Below, one piece after another: positions 19,895 through 28,013 of a stretch of 64,000 bases of DNA. Under the pieces are notes generated by a model that saw nothing but the letters and a program-made list of their open reading frames with translations, was not told the DNA's origin and made no database searches. The DNA comes from Ruegeria atlantica. Lineage in GTDB: Bacteria; Pseudomonadota; Alphaproteobacteria; Rhodobacterales; Rhodobacteraceae. The DNA lies in contig NZ_WQCF01000002.1 in assembly GCF_013032455.1 (NCBI RefSeq), positions 248,001-312,000 of the forward strand. The letters run 5' to 3'. How positions within the stretch are numbered: the first letter of the stretch is position 1; every line of letters starts with the position of its first letter. A program made the translations under genes and the position numbers.

Positions 19895-19993
19895 GTTCCT
19901 CCCGCCCTGTCGAATTACCGTGGTCTGATCCACACGACCACCTATATTGCGGCTTGGACTGACTCTGCAAATCCAAACGACAGGAGCTTAAAA

Positions 19994-20479
19994 ATGATTT
20001 CAACAGGTGACGCACTGCCCGATGCAACATTGTTTCAGATGGGCGCAGAAGGCCCTGAAGAGGTGCGGATTTCAGACAAGACCAAAGGGCGCAAAGTAGT
20101 GATCTTTGCGGTGCCTGGCGCGTTTACCGGCACGTGTACTAACACGCATGTTCCAAGTTTCATCCAATCTAAGCCCCAGTTCGACGCCAAGGGCGTGGAT
20201 GAGATCATTTGCGTCTCTGTAAATGACCCGTTTGTAATGAACGCTTGGGGAGAAGCTACAGGTGCGACGAAAGCAGGCCTGTCGATGATGTCTGATGCCG
20301 CTTCCGAATTCACCAAGGCCATTGGCATGGATTTCGACGCCCCGCCCGTTGGGCTGTATGGGCGATCAAAGCGTTATGCGATGCTGGTTGAGGACGGAAC
20401 GGTGACTACGCTCAATCTGGAAGAAAACCCCGGTTCGTGTGAAATTTCGAAGGGCAAGGGCTTGCTGGCCGCGATCTGA
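19994..20479 (+). CDS. Peroxiredoxin (Prx5/AhpE-like)
   Basis: A 161-aa thiol peroxidase from the ATG at 19994, with AGGAG eight bases before it; a longer frame to 19784 overlaps the divergent gene and is rejected. The peroxidatic cysteine is C48 in VPGAFTGTCTNTHVPSF, the Prx5 signature P-G-A-F-T-x-T-C. A second cysteine is in NPGSCEISKG near the C-terminus. The enzyme reduces peroxides with thioredoxin or glutathione/glutaredoxin. It is probably monocistronic and shares its upstream region with the flavin reductase gene. Confidence 0.93.
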   Translation: MISTGDALPDATLFQMGAEGPEEVRISDKTKGRKVVIFAVPGAFTGTCTNTHVPSFIQSKPQFDAKGVDEIICVSVNDPFVMNAWGEATGATKAGLSMMSDAASEFTKAIGMDFDAPPVGLYGRSKRYAMLVEDGTVTTLNLEENPGSCEISKGKGLLAAI

Positions 20480-20583
20480 TATTGCGCGTGGCGCCGGGGC
20501 ACCTCCTACCCATGCGTACTAATTAACTTGATGCAACGCCCTGATCAGCCAATAGTTGAGGCATAAGATCAGGGAGTTCATTG

Positions 20584-20829
20584 ATGAAACTAAAAATTTT
20601 CACTCTACTGCTTGGAACCGCGGGGGCACTGGCTGCTTGCGGTCCAGCCCCCACACCACAGCAACAAGCAGCGCGCCAGCACGAGATTGCCTGCCTCAGC
20701 GGCACTCTTGGCGGTGCGCTGATCGGCGGCGCCATCGGTAACCAGTTCGGCGGCGGGTCCGGCAAAGCGATCCTGACAGGCGCAGGTGCGGCAACCGGCG
20801 CTGTTCAAGGCAACAGATACGCATGCTGA
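20584..20829 (+). CDS. Small glycine-zipper lipoprotein
   Basis: An 81-aa protein from the ATG at 20584, with AGGGAG upstream. The start MKLKIFTLLLGTAGALAACG is a lipoprotein signal with an LAAC lipobox, so Cys19 should be lipidated. The second half is a glycine-zipper hairpin, GTLGGALIGGAIGNQFGGG followed by ILTGAGAATGAVQGN, of the kind that inserts into or spans membranes (SlyB/PcP-like). Function is unknown. It leads a run of three small exported proteins. Confidence 0.8.
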   Translation: MKLKIFTLLLGTAGALAACGPAPTPQQQAARQHEIACLSGTLGGALIGGAIGNQFGGGSGKAILTGAGAATGAVQGNRYAC

Positions 20830-20840
20830 GGAGAGTCCAG

Positions 20841-21188
20841 ATGACACGTGGAATTTTGATCGTCTCAACCGTAGTTCTGACCGGTGCGGCCTCGGCAGAA
20901 ACCACAGCCGAACTGCATGAAAACGAGCTGAACGCCATCGACACGAACAATGACGGGTTCCTGTCCCGCGATGAATTCAATGCCTTTTCCGACTACGCCT
21001 TTCAGGAAATGGATGAGGACAAGAACGGTACGCTGGGATTGGACGAAGCCAAGCCGTTTCTGGACATAAAGCAATTCCAGAATGTTGACCGCAACAATGA
21101 TGACTTTATTTCAAGGGCGGAATACGACGCGCAAATGAACGACGATTTCAATTCAGCGGATCAGGATGGCAATGGTCAGCTAGATTAA
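20841..21188 (+). CDS. EF-hand calcium-binding exported protein
   Basis: A 115-aa protein from the ATG at 20841 (GAGGAGAG upstream). Residues 1-20 (MTRGILIVSTVVLTGAASAE) are a signal peptide. Four EF-hand loops follow with canonical acidic spacing: DTNNDGFLSRDE, DEDKNGTLGLDE, DRNNDDFISRAE and a last DQDGNGQLD that runs to the C-terminus, so the fourth loop is cut short after its first nine positions. It should bind calcium in the periplasm or outside. It sits 11 bases after the glycine-zipper lipoprotein and 15 bases before another lipoprotein gene. Confidence 0.88.
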   Translation: MTRGILIVSTVVLTGAASAETTAELHENELNAIDTNNDGFLSRDEFNAFSDYAFQEMDEDKNGTLGLDEAKPFLDIKQFQNVDRNNDDFISRAEYDAQMNDDFNSADQDGNGQLD

Positions 21189-21203
21189 GAACTGGGGCGT
21201 ACC

Positions 21204-21509
21204 GTGAATAAATGGATTGGCTTGGGAACACTTGCACTGCTTGCGGCCTGCGACGCGCCGCAGGCGCCGATGGTGACAGGGCCGGATGGACAGCCGCGTA
21301 TTCAGATCAGCACATCCGGCCTAACCTGTTACAACAATCGCTGCCTCGATATTAACCCGGCCGCACGCAGTGTCCGTCAGGTCGGCAACCGGACAACCCG
21401 CATTCCACGCAATATCGACGTCAGCAGCGGCAGTGTAACCGCTGCTGAATTCGAGCAGATGGGAATCGCTGCGTCGCTTGCGGGTGGCGTCGGCTCGGGC
21501 AACCGCTAG
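21204..21509 (+). CDS. Small hypothetical lipoprotein (GTG start)
   Basis: A 101-aa protein with a GTG start and only a weak GGGGCG site before it. The N-terminus [20 protein letters not shown] is a lipoprotein signal, lipobox LAAC, with Asp at +2, which in enteric bacteria retains lipoproteins at the inner membrane. The mature part has a CYNNRC pair that could form a disulfide and no domain I know. It ends 4 bases over the convergent phhB stop. Function unknown. Confidence 0.7.
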   Translation: MNKWIGLGTLALLAACDAPQAPMVTGPDGQPRIQISTSGLTCYNNRCLDINPAARSVRQVGNRTTRIPRNIDVSSGSVTAAEFEQMGIAASLAGGVGSGNR

Positions 21510-21799
21510 CAGAGGCTATCCATCTTGCGCGCCAACTTGGCGTCCAACGCCGAAATGCCGCCAACATCATGAGTGGCCAGCGTCACCTCGACCGTGCGAT
21601 AGACGTTGGTCCATTCAGGGTGGTGGTTCCATTTCTCGGCAAAGATCGCCACTTGGGTCATCCAGCCGAATGCGTGGACGAAATCCTCGAAGATGAAGGT
21701 CTTGGTAATCGCATCCCGGCCTTCGACCATGGTCCAGCCGTTGTTGAACAGCGGGTCCAAAAGCGGTCCGCGAGTCTCGGGCGACAATAGTTCGGTCAT
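21506..21799 (-). CDS. phhB: 4a-hydroxytetrahydrobiopterin dehydratase (pterin-4a-carbinolamine dehydratase)
   Basis: This 97-aa enzyme regenerates the pterin cofactor after aromatic amino acid hydroxylation or removes side products. The signature HHPEW is in [18 protein letters not shown], with the expected second half [19 protein letters not shown]. No phenylalanine hydroxylase is in the window. Its start overlaps the stop of the upstream acyltransferase-like gene by 4 bases, and it converges on the small lipoprotein gene with overlapping stops. Confidence 0.95.
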   Translation of the reverse strand: MTELLSPETRGPLLDPLFNNGWTMVEGRDAITKTFIFEDFVHAFGWMTQVAIFAEKWNHHPEWTNVYRTVEVTLATHDVGGISALDAKLARKMDSLC

Positions 21800-22983
21800 T
21801 GCTGTTCCTCCGGGTTCGATTTCCTGAACGGGCCGTATTCCGTCAGAATCTCAATCTCTTGTCCCACTGCGTTGGCCTCGGCGTCCAGATATTTCTTGAT
21901 CGCATCGGCAAAGCCCGGATCAGCAACCCAATGCAAACTATGCGTGCGTGTTGGAAGATATCCGCGTGCCAGTTTGTGTTCCCCTTGCGCGCCAGCTTCA
22001 ACCCGCTCCAGACCTTGAGCAATGGCAAAGTCGATCGCCCTATAATAGCACAGTTCAAAATGCAGGCAGGCATGGTGTTCAACGCACCCCCAATACCGGC
22101 CGAAAAGCGTTTCACGCCCAATGAAATTCAGCGCACCCGCGATTGGATAGCCGTTACGCTCGGCCAGTACCAACGCCATGTCATCGGCCATGGTTTCCTG
22201 TGCGATATCAAAGAATTGTCGCGTCAGATAAGGCGAACCCCATTTGCGCGCGCCGGTATCCTGATAGAACCGCCAGAACGCATCCCAATGCTCAGGGCGC
22301 AGATCATCACCGGTCAAAGTGCGGATTTCGCCGCCAAAACCAACGGCCTGCGCGCGTTCCTTGCGGATATTCTTTCGCTTGCGCGAGGACAGCGCCGCCA
22401 GAAACCCTTCAAAATCGGCATATTCGTCATTCAGCCAGTGAAACTGCTGCGACTGACGCACCATCAAGCCCATCTGTTCTCCTGCCAGCGCCTCATCCTC
22501 GGTGCAGAAGGTGGCGTGCAGCGATGACACCCGGTTGTCCGCCGCCAGCTGCACAGCCCCCTGTACCAGTGCCGACATGCCCAGCGCCTCGTATCCCGGC
22601 CGCACCAGAAAGCGCCGCCCGGTGGCAGGGGTGAAGGGCACCGCGATCTGCAGTTTGGGATAGTAGCGCCCGCCTGCGTTCTCATAAGCGTGCGCCCAGT
22701 TATGGTCGAAGATGTATTCTCCCTGGCTGTGCGACTTGGCATACATCGGCGCCGCCGCGATCAGCATCCCATCCAGATAATTGGTCAGGTATTGCGGTTG
22801 CCAGCCGGTTCCCGGCCCGACCGAGCCACTGTTTTCCAGCGCCAACAGAAACCGATGGGTGGTAAATGGATCAAGCGGACGCCCCCCGTCGGATGTTTCG
22901 GGGCAGGCGCAGGCGTCCCAATCCTCGGCAGATATCTGCGAGAGTGATCCCAGAACCTGTACTTCGATTTGCGCCTGATCCAT
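21796..22983 (-). CDS. GNAT-fold acyltransferase, DUF482/peptidoglycan-biosynthesis-like family
   Basis: A 395-aa cytoplasmic protein. Diagnostic stretches are [11 protein letters not shown]-like [20 protein letters not shown], then [15 protein letters not shown] and a C-terminal [15 protein letters not shown]-type [17 protein letters not shown], which match the COG3146 (DUF482) family of GNAT-fold proteins. These are annotated as possible peptidoglycan acyltransferases by analogy to FemX, but the real substrate is not known. It lies in a minus-strand run whose next gene, phhB, overlaps its stop by 4 bases; the upstream GDPD gene ends 45 bases before its start. Confidence 0.88.
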   Translation of the reverse strand: MDQAQIEVQVLGSLSQISAEDWDACACPETSDGGRPLDPFTTHRFLLALENSGSVGPGTGWQPQYLTNYLDGMLIAAAPMYAKSHSQGEYIFDHNWAHAYENAGGRYYPKLQIAVPFTPATGRRFLVRPGYEALGMSALVQGAVQLAADNRVSSLHATFCTEDEALAGEQMGLMVRQSQQFHWLNDEYADFEGFLAALSSRKRKNIRKERAQAVGFGGEIRTLTGDDLRPEHWDAFWRFYQDTGARKWGSPYLTRQFFDIAQETMADDMALVLAERNGYPIAGALNFIGRETLFGRYWGCVEHHACLHFELCYYRAIDFAIAQGLERVEAGAQGEHKLARGYLPTRTHSLHWVADPGFADAIKKYLDAEANAVGQEIEILTEYGPFRKSNPEEQQ

Positions 22984-23028
22984 GTACCCTCCGCGTCTGA
23001 TCTTTATCTGTGACGGTGGGGGAAGGGT

Positions 23029-23796
23029 TCAACCCGGGTGCGGGGCCAAATACCCTTCGAAGGTCACATTATCGGCAACAGCGCGGGCCTCGGCCTCCTG
23101 TTCCGGCGACCGCACGGTCCAGCACAAGATCGGTACGCCGCGCGCCTTCAGCTCGGCCACGCGGGGACGGTTCAGGTCCGCAACCTCATGGCTGATGAAA
23201 CTGGCGCCGACACAGTCAAAATCCGGGATGTCACGCAGGTGGTCGCAGACAGCCTGCGGTAACAATTCTATCTCGGGCTGGTACGAACACGTCACCAAAC
23301 CACGCGGCAGATGGGGCGCCAACCGTGCCAGCTCAGCCACGCTGTTGGGGTTGAATGACATCAGCGCCACCGGTCCGTCATATCCCTGCAATGCGCGCAC
23401 GGCATCTGCCTCCAGCAGTCCTACATCAGGACCCATCGCGCCATCCTGATCCTTGAACTCGATCAACAGAGGCACTTTGCCAGCCACCATTTCGAGCACT
23501 TCGTCCAGCGCTGGAATACCTTCATCAGCATGAAGCAACTGCGTCGCCTGTGCCTGCGCGGCCGAGATCTGCTGAATCGGGCCTGACTGCCCGGTCAAGC
23601 GGGCCATGTCATAGTCATGAAACACCATCGCCCGGTTGTCCGAGGTCAGCTGCAGGTCGATCTCGATTCCATACCCGGCCTCGATGGCGGCGGCAATGGC
23701 CGCCCGGCTGTTTTCCGGGCGGTTGTCGGTCTTGTCGTGAAGCGCCCGATGCGCGATCGGGGTCTGCAGGAACGCGGTCGACAGGGTCGGTGTCAT
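23029..23796 (-). CDS. Glycerophosphodiester phosphodiesterase-family protein
   Basis: A 255-aa GDPD-fold enzyme that would hydrolyse glycerophosphodiesters to glycerol-3-phosphate and an alcohol. The catalytic set is visible: H16-R17 in PIAHRALHD, E45-X-D47 in GIEIDLQLTSD and H60 in MVFHDYDM, with a later LIEFKDQDG strand as metal ligand. No signal peptide is seen, so it is likely cytoplasmic. Its start overlaps the stop of the RidA gene by 4 bases. Confidence 0.92.
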   Translation of the reverse strand: MTPTLSTAFLQTPIAHRALHDKTDNRPENSRAAIAAAIEAGYGIEIDLQLTSDNRAMVFHDYDMARLTGQSGPIQQISAAQAQATQLLHADEGIPALDEVLEMVAGKVPLLIEFKDQDGAMGPDVGLLEADAVRALQGYDGPVALMSFNPNSVAELARLAPHLPRGLVTCSYQPEIELLPQAVCDHLRDIPDFDCVGASFISHEVADLNRPRVAELKARGVPILCWTVRSPEQEAEARAVADNVTFEGYLAPHPG

Positions 23797-24248
23797 TGGA
23801 CCTCGAAAATACCTTCGATTTCGACGGCCACACCCAGCGGCAGCGACGCGGCGCTGACGGCAGACCGGGAATGTCGACCCGCATCGCCCAATGCCTCGAC
23901 CAGGAAATCAGACGCGCCGTTGATCACCTTTGGCTGGTCCGTGAAATCAGCGGTCGAGTTCACAAAGCCGGTCAGCTTGATCACCCGCACCAGCTTGTCA
24001 ATGTCCCCGCCGCAGGCTGCCTTTACCTGAGCCAACAGGTTAATAGCACAGACCTTGGCTGCTTCGGCGCCAGCCTCAACCTCCATGTCGTCACCCAACT
24101 TGCCTGTGATCAGGCCATCTGCTTTGGAAATCTGACCAGAGACATAGACGATGTTGCCAACCCGCACGAAGGGCACGTAATTTGCCGCCGGTGCCGGCGC
24201 GTCCGATAGGCTGACGCCCAGGCTTTCCAGTTTCGCTGCAATGCTCAT
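23793..24248 (-). CDS. RidA-family protein (reactive imine/enamine deaminase)
   Basis: A 151-aa protein from the ATG at 24248, with GGGAGGA upstream. It has the RidA/YjgF layout: NYVPFVRVGNIVYVSGQISK, then AKVCAINLLAQVKAACGGDI and KVINGASDFLVEALGDAGRHSR at the end of the fold, where the arginine of GRHSR is the carboxylate-binding residue. This longer subgroup is less studied than E. coli RidA, so imine hydrolysis is inferred from the family. It is the first gene of a four-gene minus-strand run ending with phhB. Confidence 0.92.
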   Translation of the reverse strand: MSIAAKLESLGVSLSDAPAPAANYVPFVRVGNIVYVSGQISKADGLITGKLGDDMEVEAGAEAAKVCAINLLAQVKAACGGDIDKLVRVIKLTGFVNSTADFTDQPKVINGASDFLVEALGDAGRHSRSAVSAASLPLGVAVEIEGIFEVQ

Positions 24249-24416
24249 GAAGTTTCCTCCCAATCTTTGAGTCGGGGCGAAGCTAACCGGGAAGCGTCAG
24301 TTCGAAAAGTACGAAAACAGGGATGGACGCGCCTGAAAGGTGGGCGTAACTTTTCTTATTCCAAAGAGTTGAACCGGTGCGACTTTACCTACAACCGAAA
24401 TGCAGGTTAAACGCTA

Positions 24417-24443
24417 GCTGTTTCATATTGAGCGTGAAACGGC
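24417..24443. promoter_or_regulatory. Imperfect palindrome upstream of mlaA, candidate operator
   Basis: GCTGTTTCA - 9 nt - TGAAACGGC, one mismatch in nine pairs, lies 51 bases before the mlaA start in the 246-base gap between the divergent RidA and mlaA genes. It could be a regulator site for either. Nothing else in that gap is recognised. Confidence 0.3.
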
Positions 24444-24494
24444 TATGGACATCGGATTGGGCCATGCCAAGTGGCCACAGGCAGTATTGATTAA

Positions 24495-25355
24495 ATGTTC
24501 GGACAAACAACGTTCGAACGGTTTGGAGTGGCAAAGACCGTGTTGAGCAGACCCCGTCTGAAATACCTGATCATTCTGCCGTTGCTGGCAGCCCTTGGCG
24601 CCTGCGCCACGCGTCCGCCAGAAGGCACTCCGCCCAACGAAGTGTTCGATCCTTACGAAAATACCAATAGGGGTATTCACAAGTTCAATCTGGGCGTCGA
24701 CAGGTTCCTGTTCCGCCCGGCTTCGAAAGGCTACGTGAAAATCGTTCCCGATCCCGTAGTGACCAGCTTTAACCATTTCGCCGAAAACCTGACGATGCCC
24801 GGACAAGCGCTGGACTACCTGTTGCAGGGCAATGTCAAACAATCCGGCAATGCGTTGCTGCGCTTTGTGGTTAACACCACGGTGGGTGGTTTTGGTCTGT
24901 CTGACCCGGCCGCCGAACTGAACCTGCCGCCCGTGGACACCGATTTCGGCGAAACCCTGCACGTTTGGGGCGTTGGCGAAGGCGCCTATGTCGAATTGCC
25001 GTTTTATGGCCCTTCCACCCAGCGTGATGCGATCGGCGTTGTCGTCAATTTGTTCTCGAACCCGATCAATTTCAGCCCTACCCGCCCGATCGACAATATC
25101 GGTGTTTATGCCGAGGTGGTGCGGCGCATGGGCGACCGGGGTCGGTTCTCGGACACGGTCGATTCGATCCTGTATGAAAGCGCCGACAGTTACGCGCAGG
25201 CACAAACAATTTACATCCAGAATCGTCGCTTTGAACTGGCACGCGATGATGAGGACGCCTATCTGGGCCTGTATGACGACCCTTATGCAGAAACCGGGAC
25301 CGACCCAGTCAGGGACCCCTACATAGACCCCTACGAGGACCCCTATGCCGAATAA
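24495..25355 (+). CDS. mlaA: MlaA/VacJ-family outer-membrane lipoprotein
   Basis: A 286-aa lipoprotein that in the Mla system removes mislocalised phospholipids from the outer leaflet of the outer membrane. The lipobox is LGAC in LPLLAALGACATRPP. Conserved VacJ stretches are FDPYENTNRGIHKFN, the VVTSFNHFAENLTMPGQAL segment and FGETLHVWGVGEGAYVELP. The ATG at 24495 gives an unusually long, charged pre-signal; a GTG at 24540 (GGAG upstream) would give a normal signal peptide and may be the true start. The C-terminus has repeated D-P-Y triplets. It overlaps mlaC by 11 bases. Confidence 0.92.
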   Translation: MFGQTTFERFGVAKTVLSRPRLKYLIILPLLAALGACATRPPEGTPPNEVFDPYENTNRGIHKFNLGVDRFLFRPASKGYVKIVPDPVVTSFNHFAENLTMPGQALDYLLQGNVKQSGNALLRFVVNTTVGGFGLSDPAAELNLPPVDTDFGETLHVWGVGEGAYVELPFYGPSTQRDAIGVVVNLFSNPINFSPTRPIDNIGVYAEVVRRMGDRGRFSDTVDSILYESADSYAQAQTIYIQNRRFELARDDEDAYLGLYDDPYAETGTDPVRDPYIDPYEDPYAE

Positions 25356-25938
25356 TCATTTAAAACGACGTGATTTTATCGCCACCGGCCTGGCTGGTTT
25401 GGCACTGACCGCCCTGCCCGCCTTCGCCCAGACTGAAGCCAGCGCCAAGGCTCTGGTCGTCAGTGTTGTCGATGACATCAACCGCGTGATCGCTTCGGGT
25501 AAATCCGAAAAAGCCATGATCCGCGATTTCGAAAAGATCTTTGTGCAGTACGCCGATGTGCCGATCATGGCGCGCTATGTGCTGGGGGCCGATGGTCGCT
25601 CGGCCAGCCCCTCGCAGATCAAGCAATTCACCAGGGCGTTTCAGGGCTATATTTCCAACAAATACGGTCGCCGCTTCCGTGAATTCATCGGTGGTCAGGT
25701 CACCGTGCGCAATGCCCGCAAAATCAAAGCCGGTTACGAAGTGCGCACTTCGGTCAAGCTGCAGGGATCGTCCCCATTTGAAGTAACATTTCTGGTGTCA
25801 GACAAATCGGGCCGCGACAAGTTCTTCAACATGTTTATTGAAGGGGTGAACATGCTGCTGACAGAACGGACCGAGATCGGTGCCATGCTGGATGCCCGTG
25901 GGGGTGACCTGAACCGTCTGATTAAGGATATGAGCTGA
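25345..25938 (+). CDS. mlaC: MlaC/Ttg2D-family phospholipid-binding periplasmic protein
   Basis: A 197-aa periplasmic shuttle that carries phospholipid between MlaA and the inner-membrane MlaFEDB complex. The N-terminus LKRRDFIATGLAGLALTALP has a twin-arginine-like RRDFIA motif followed by a hydrophobic stretch, so Tat export is plausible. Family stretches are FVQYADVPIMARYVLGADGR and GYISNKYGRRFREFIGGQV. The inner-membrane components are not in the window. The gene overlaps mlaA in another frame and is followed by a strong terminator. Confidence 0.93.
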   Translation: MPNNHLKRRDFIATGLAGLALTALPAFAQTEASAKALVVSVVDDINRVIASGKSEKAMIRDFEKIFVQYADVPIMARYVLGADGRSASPSQIKQFTRAFQGYISNKYGRRFREFIGGQVTVRNARKIKAGYEVRTSVKLQGSSPFEVTFLVSDKSGRDKFFNMFIEGVNMLLTERTEIGAMLDARGGDLNRLIKDMS

Positions 25939-25970
25939 AAACAGGTTAACTGACCTGATGCATTGGTTGA

Positions 25971-26007
25971 AAAAGCGCCGCGCGACGGGCTTCGCGCGGC
26001 GCTTTTT
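25971..26007. terminator. Bidirectional intrinsic terminator
   Basis: AAAAGCGCCGCGCG - 8 nt - CGCGCGGCGCTTTT with a T-run on the plus side and the complementary A-run on the other. It ends the mlaA-mlaC operon and, in the other direction, the sugar ABC operon whose last stop is at 26011. Confidence 0.9.
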
Positions 26008-26010
26008 CGT

Positions 26011-27108
26011 TCAGTTTAACCGCTCACCGGTTTCCTTGGCGAAATAGGACACTTTGCTCATGTCAAAGGCCAGGTTCAGCATCTTGCCCGCCTGCGCAGT
26101 TGTTTCAGCGTGCAACCGTGCGGTGACCTGTTTGCCGCCCAATTCCGAAACCACATAGGTGTCGGCCCCGGCAGGCTCGACCATATCAACCAGGCACTCA
26201 GCCTCTTGCACGCCATCACCGGCACGGAAGCCAGCCTCGGCGATATCTTCGGGGCGCAAGCCAAGGATGACATCCTTGGGAAGCGACAGATCGCGGGCAT
26301 CTTTCAGCACCAGAGTCTCACCGGTTTCGCGCGCGATGGCGATTTCTGTGCCGGATCCGTTCTTGGTCGCCTGCGCGGGGATCAGGTTCATCGCGGGTGA
26401 GCCCATGAAATCGGCCACAAAAAGGTTGGCCGGATTGTTGTAAATCTCGGCCGGGCTACCGATCTGCTGAACGATACCTCCTTTCAGAACGACGATCTTG
26501 GTGGCCAAAGTCATCGCTTCGATCTGGTCATGGGTCACATAGACGATGGACGCGTCCAAAGTCTGGTGCAGTTTCTTGATTTCAGTCCGCATCTCGACCC
26601 GCAGCTTGGCGTCGAGGTTGGACAGTGGCTCGTCAAACAGGAACAGCTTGGGATCGCGCACCAGCGCCCGGCCCATCGCCACCCGCTGACGCTGACCGCC
26701 CGACAATTGACTTGGGCGGCGGTTCAACAGCGGCTCGATCTGCAGCAGTTGGGCGACCTCTTTCAGCTTGGCGTCCTGTGTGGCCTGATCGACCCCGCGC
26801 ACCTTCATGCCAAAGGTGATGTTCTTGGCCACGGTCATGGTCGGATACAGGGCGTAGGACTGGAACACCATTGCGATGTCACGATCCTTGGGGCTGACAT
26901 GGGTCATGTCCTTGCCCCCGATAGACAGCGTGCCGCCGGTGATTTCCTCCAGCCCCGCGATACAGTTCAGCAGGGTGGACTTGCCGCAGCCCGAAGGGCC
27001 GACCAGCACCAGGAAATCGCCCGGTTCGATCGAGATATTGATTTCTTTCAGAACCTCGGTCGCACCGTAATTCTTGTACAGATTGTTGATATCAAGGATG
27101 GGAGCCAT
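26011..27108 (-). CDS. Sugar ABC transporter ATP-binding protein (UgpC/MsmK family)
   Basis: A 365-aa ATPase that powers carbohydrate import. Walker A is GPSGCGKST near residues 37-45, the signature loop is LSGGQRQRVAMGRAL, and Walker B is KLFLFDEPLSNLD. The C-terminal OB-fold (TOBE) region has VILGLRPEDIAEAG, typical of the MalK/UgpC group and often the site of regulation. It is the last gene of the four-gene sugar operon (binding protein, two permeases, ATPase). From the binding protein's similarity I infer glucose or mannose as substrate. Confidence 0.95.
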   Translation of the reverse strand: MAPILDINNLYKNYGATEVLKEINISIEPGDFLVLVGPSGCGKSTLLNCIAGLEEITGGTLSIGGKDMTHVSPKDRDIAMVFQSYALYPTMTVAKNITFGMKVRGVDQATQDAKLKEVAQLLQIEPLLNRRPSQLSGGQRQRVAMGRALVRDPKLFLFDEPLSNLDAKLRVEMRTEIKKLHQTLDASIVYVTHDQIEAMTLATKIVVLKGGIVQQIGSPAEIYNNPANLFVADFMGSPAMNLIPAQATKNGSGTEIAIARETGETLVLKDARDLSLPKDVILGLRPEDIAEAGFRAGDGVQEAECLVDMVEPAGADTYVVSELGGKQVTARLHAETTAQAGKMLNLAFDMSKVSYFAKETGERLN

Positions 27109-27113
27109 GGGTC

Positions 27114-28013
27114 TTATCCCTTCACTGAGCCAGCGGTCAGGCCGCGGATGAAATACTTACCGGCGACGACATAGACGAGCAGCGTCGGCAGGCCCGCGAT
27201 GATCGCGGCGGCCATGTCGACGTTGTATTCTTTGACGCCGGTGGTGGAGTTTACGATGTTGTTGAGCGCCACGGTCACGGGCTGCGTGCCAGCCTGGCTG
27301 AACGACACGCCGAACAGGAAGTCGTTCCAGATCTGCGTGAATTGCCAGATCACGGTCACCACAATGATGGGCAGCGACAGCGGCAGGAAGATCGACCAGA
27401 AGATCCGCAGGAAGCCCGCGCCATCAACCCGGGCGGCCTTGGTCAGCTCGGCCGGAATGGTGACATAGTAGTTGCGGAAAAACAGCGTGGTGAAGCCCAA
27501 CCCGTAGATCACGTGGACAAAGATCAGCCCCGGAATGGTCCCGGCGATCCCCATCATGCCCAGCAGACGCGCCATCGGAAGCAGAACCACCTGAAACGGG
27601 ATGAAGCAGCCGAACAGCATCAGCGAGAAGATGATGTTCGCCCCTTTGAACCGCCACTGCGCCACGACATAGCCATTCAGCGCGCCCAGCAAGGTTGAAA
27701 GGGCGACCGCAGGCACCGCGATCAGGACCGAGTTCCAGAAGTAGGGCCTCAGGCCTTCACACTGGATCCCGGTACAGGCACCGGACCAAGCGGTTTTCCA
27801 GGCCTCGAAACTGACCTCTCGCGGCAGGGAAATCAGGCTGCCTGTGCGGATTTCCTCAAGGCTTTTCAACGATGTAGTCAACATCACGAAGAGCGGCATC
27901 AGGTAATACAGCGCGAACAGGCCCAGCAGGACATACAGCAACCAGCGCAAGGCAATCTTGCCAGTGGCGCTTTGGGTGCGGGTTTGGGTTTGGGGCATCG
28001 ACAGATCAGTCAT
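27114..28013 (-). CDS. Sugar ABC transporter permease (MalG/GtsC type)
   Basis: A 299-aa inner-membrane subunit with six hydrophobic segments. The EAA loop that docks to the ATPase is visible as PAELTKAARVDGAGFLRIFWSIFLP near residue 190. The N-terminal cytoplasmic lead (MTDLSMPQTQTRTQS) is followed by ALRWLLYVLLGLFALYYLMP, the first membrane helix. Its start overlaps the end of the other permease gene by 8 bases, and its stop is 5 bases from the ATPase start, so the three are one transcript. Confidence 0.93.
   Translation of the reverse strand: MTDLSMPQTQTRTQSATGKIALRWLLYVLLGLFALYYLMPLFVMLTTSLKSLEEIRTGSLISLPREVSFEAWKTAWSGACTGIQCEGLRPYFWNSVLIAVPAVALSTLLGALNGYVVAQWRFKGANIIFSLMLFGCFIPFQVVLLPMARLLGMMGIAGTIPGLIFVHVIYGLGFTTLFFRNYYVTIPAELTKAARVDGAGFLRIFWSIFLPLSLPIIVVTVIWQFTQIWNDFLFGVSFSQAGTQPVTVALNNIVNSTTGVKEYNVDMAAAIIAGLPTLLVYVVAGKYFIRGLTAGSVKG

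Noticed and set aside
26530-27174. Plus-strand open frame opposite the sugar ABC ATPase
   Set aside because: It mirrors the ATPase gene, whose Walker and signature motifs are clear; the shadow has no recognisable domain.
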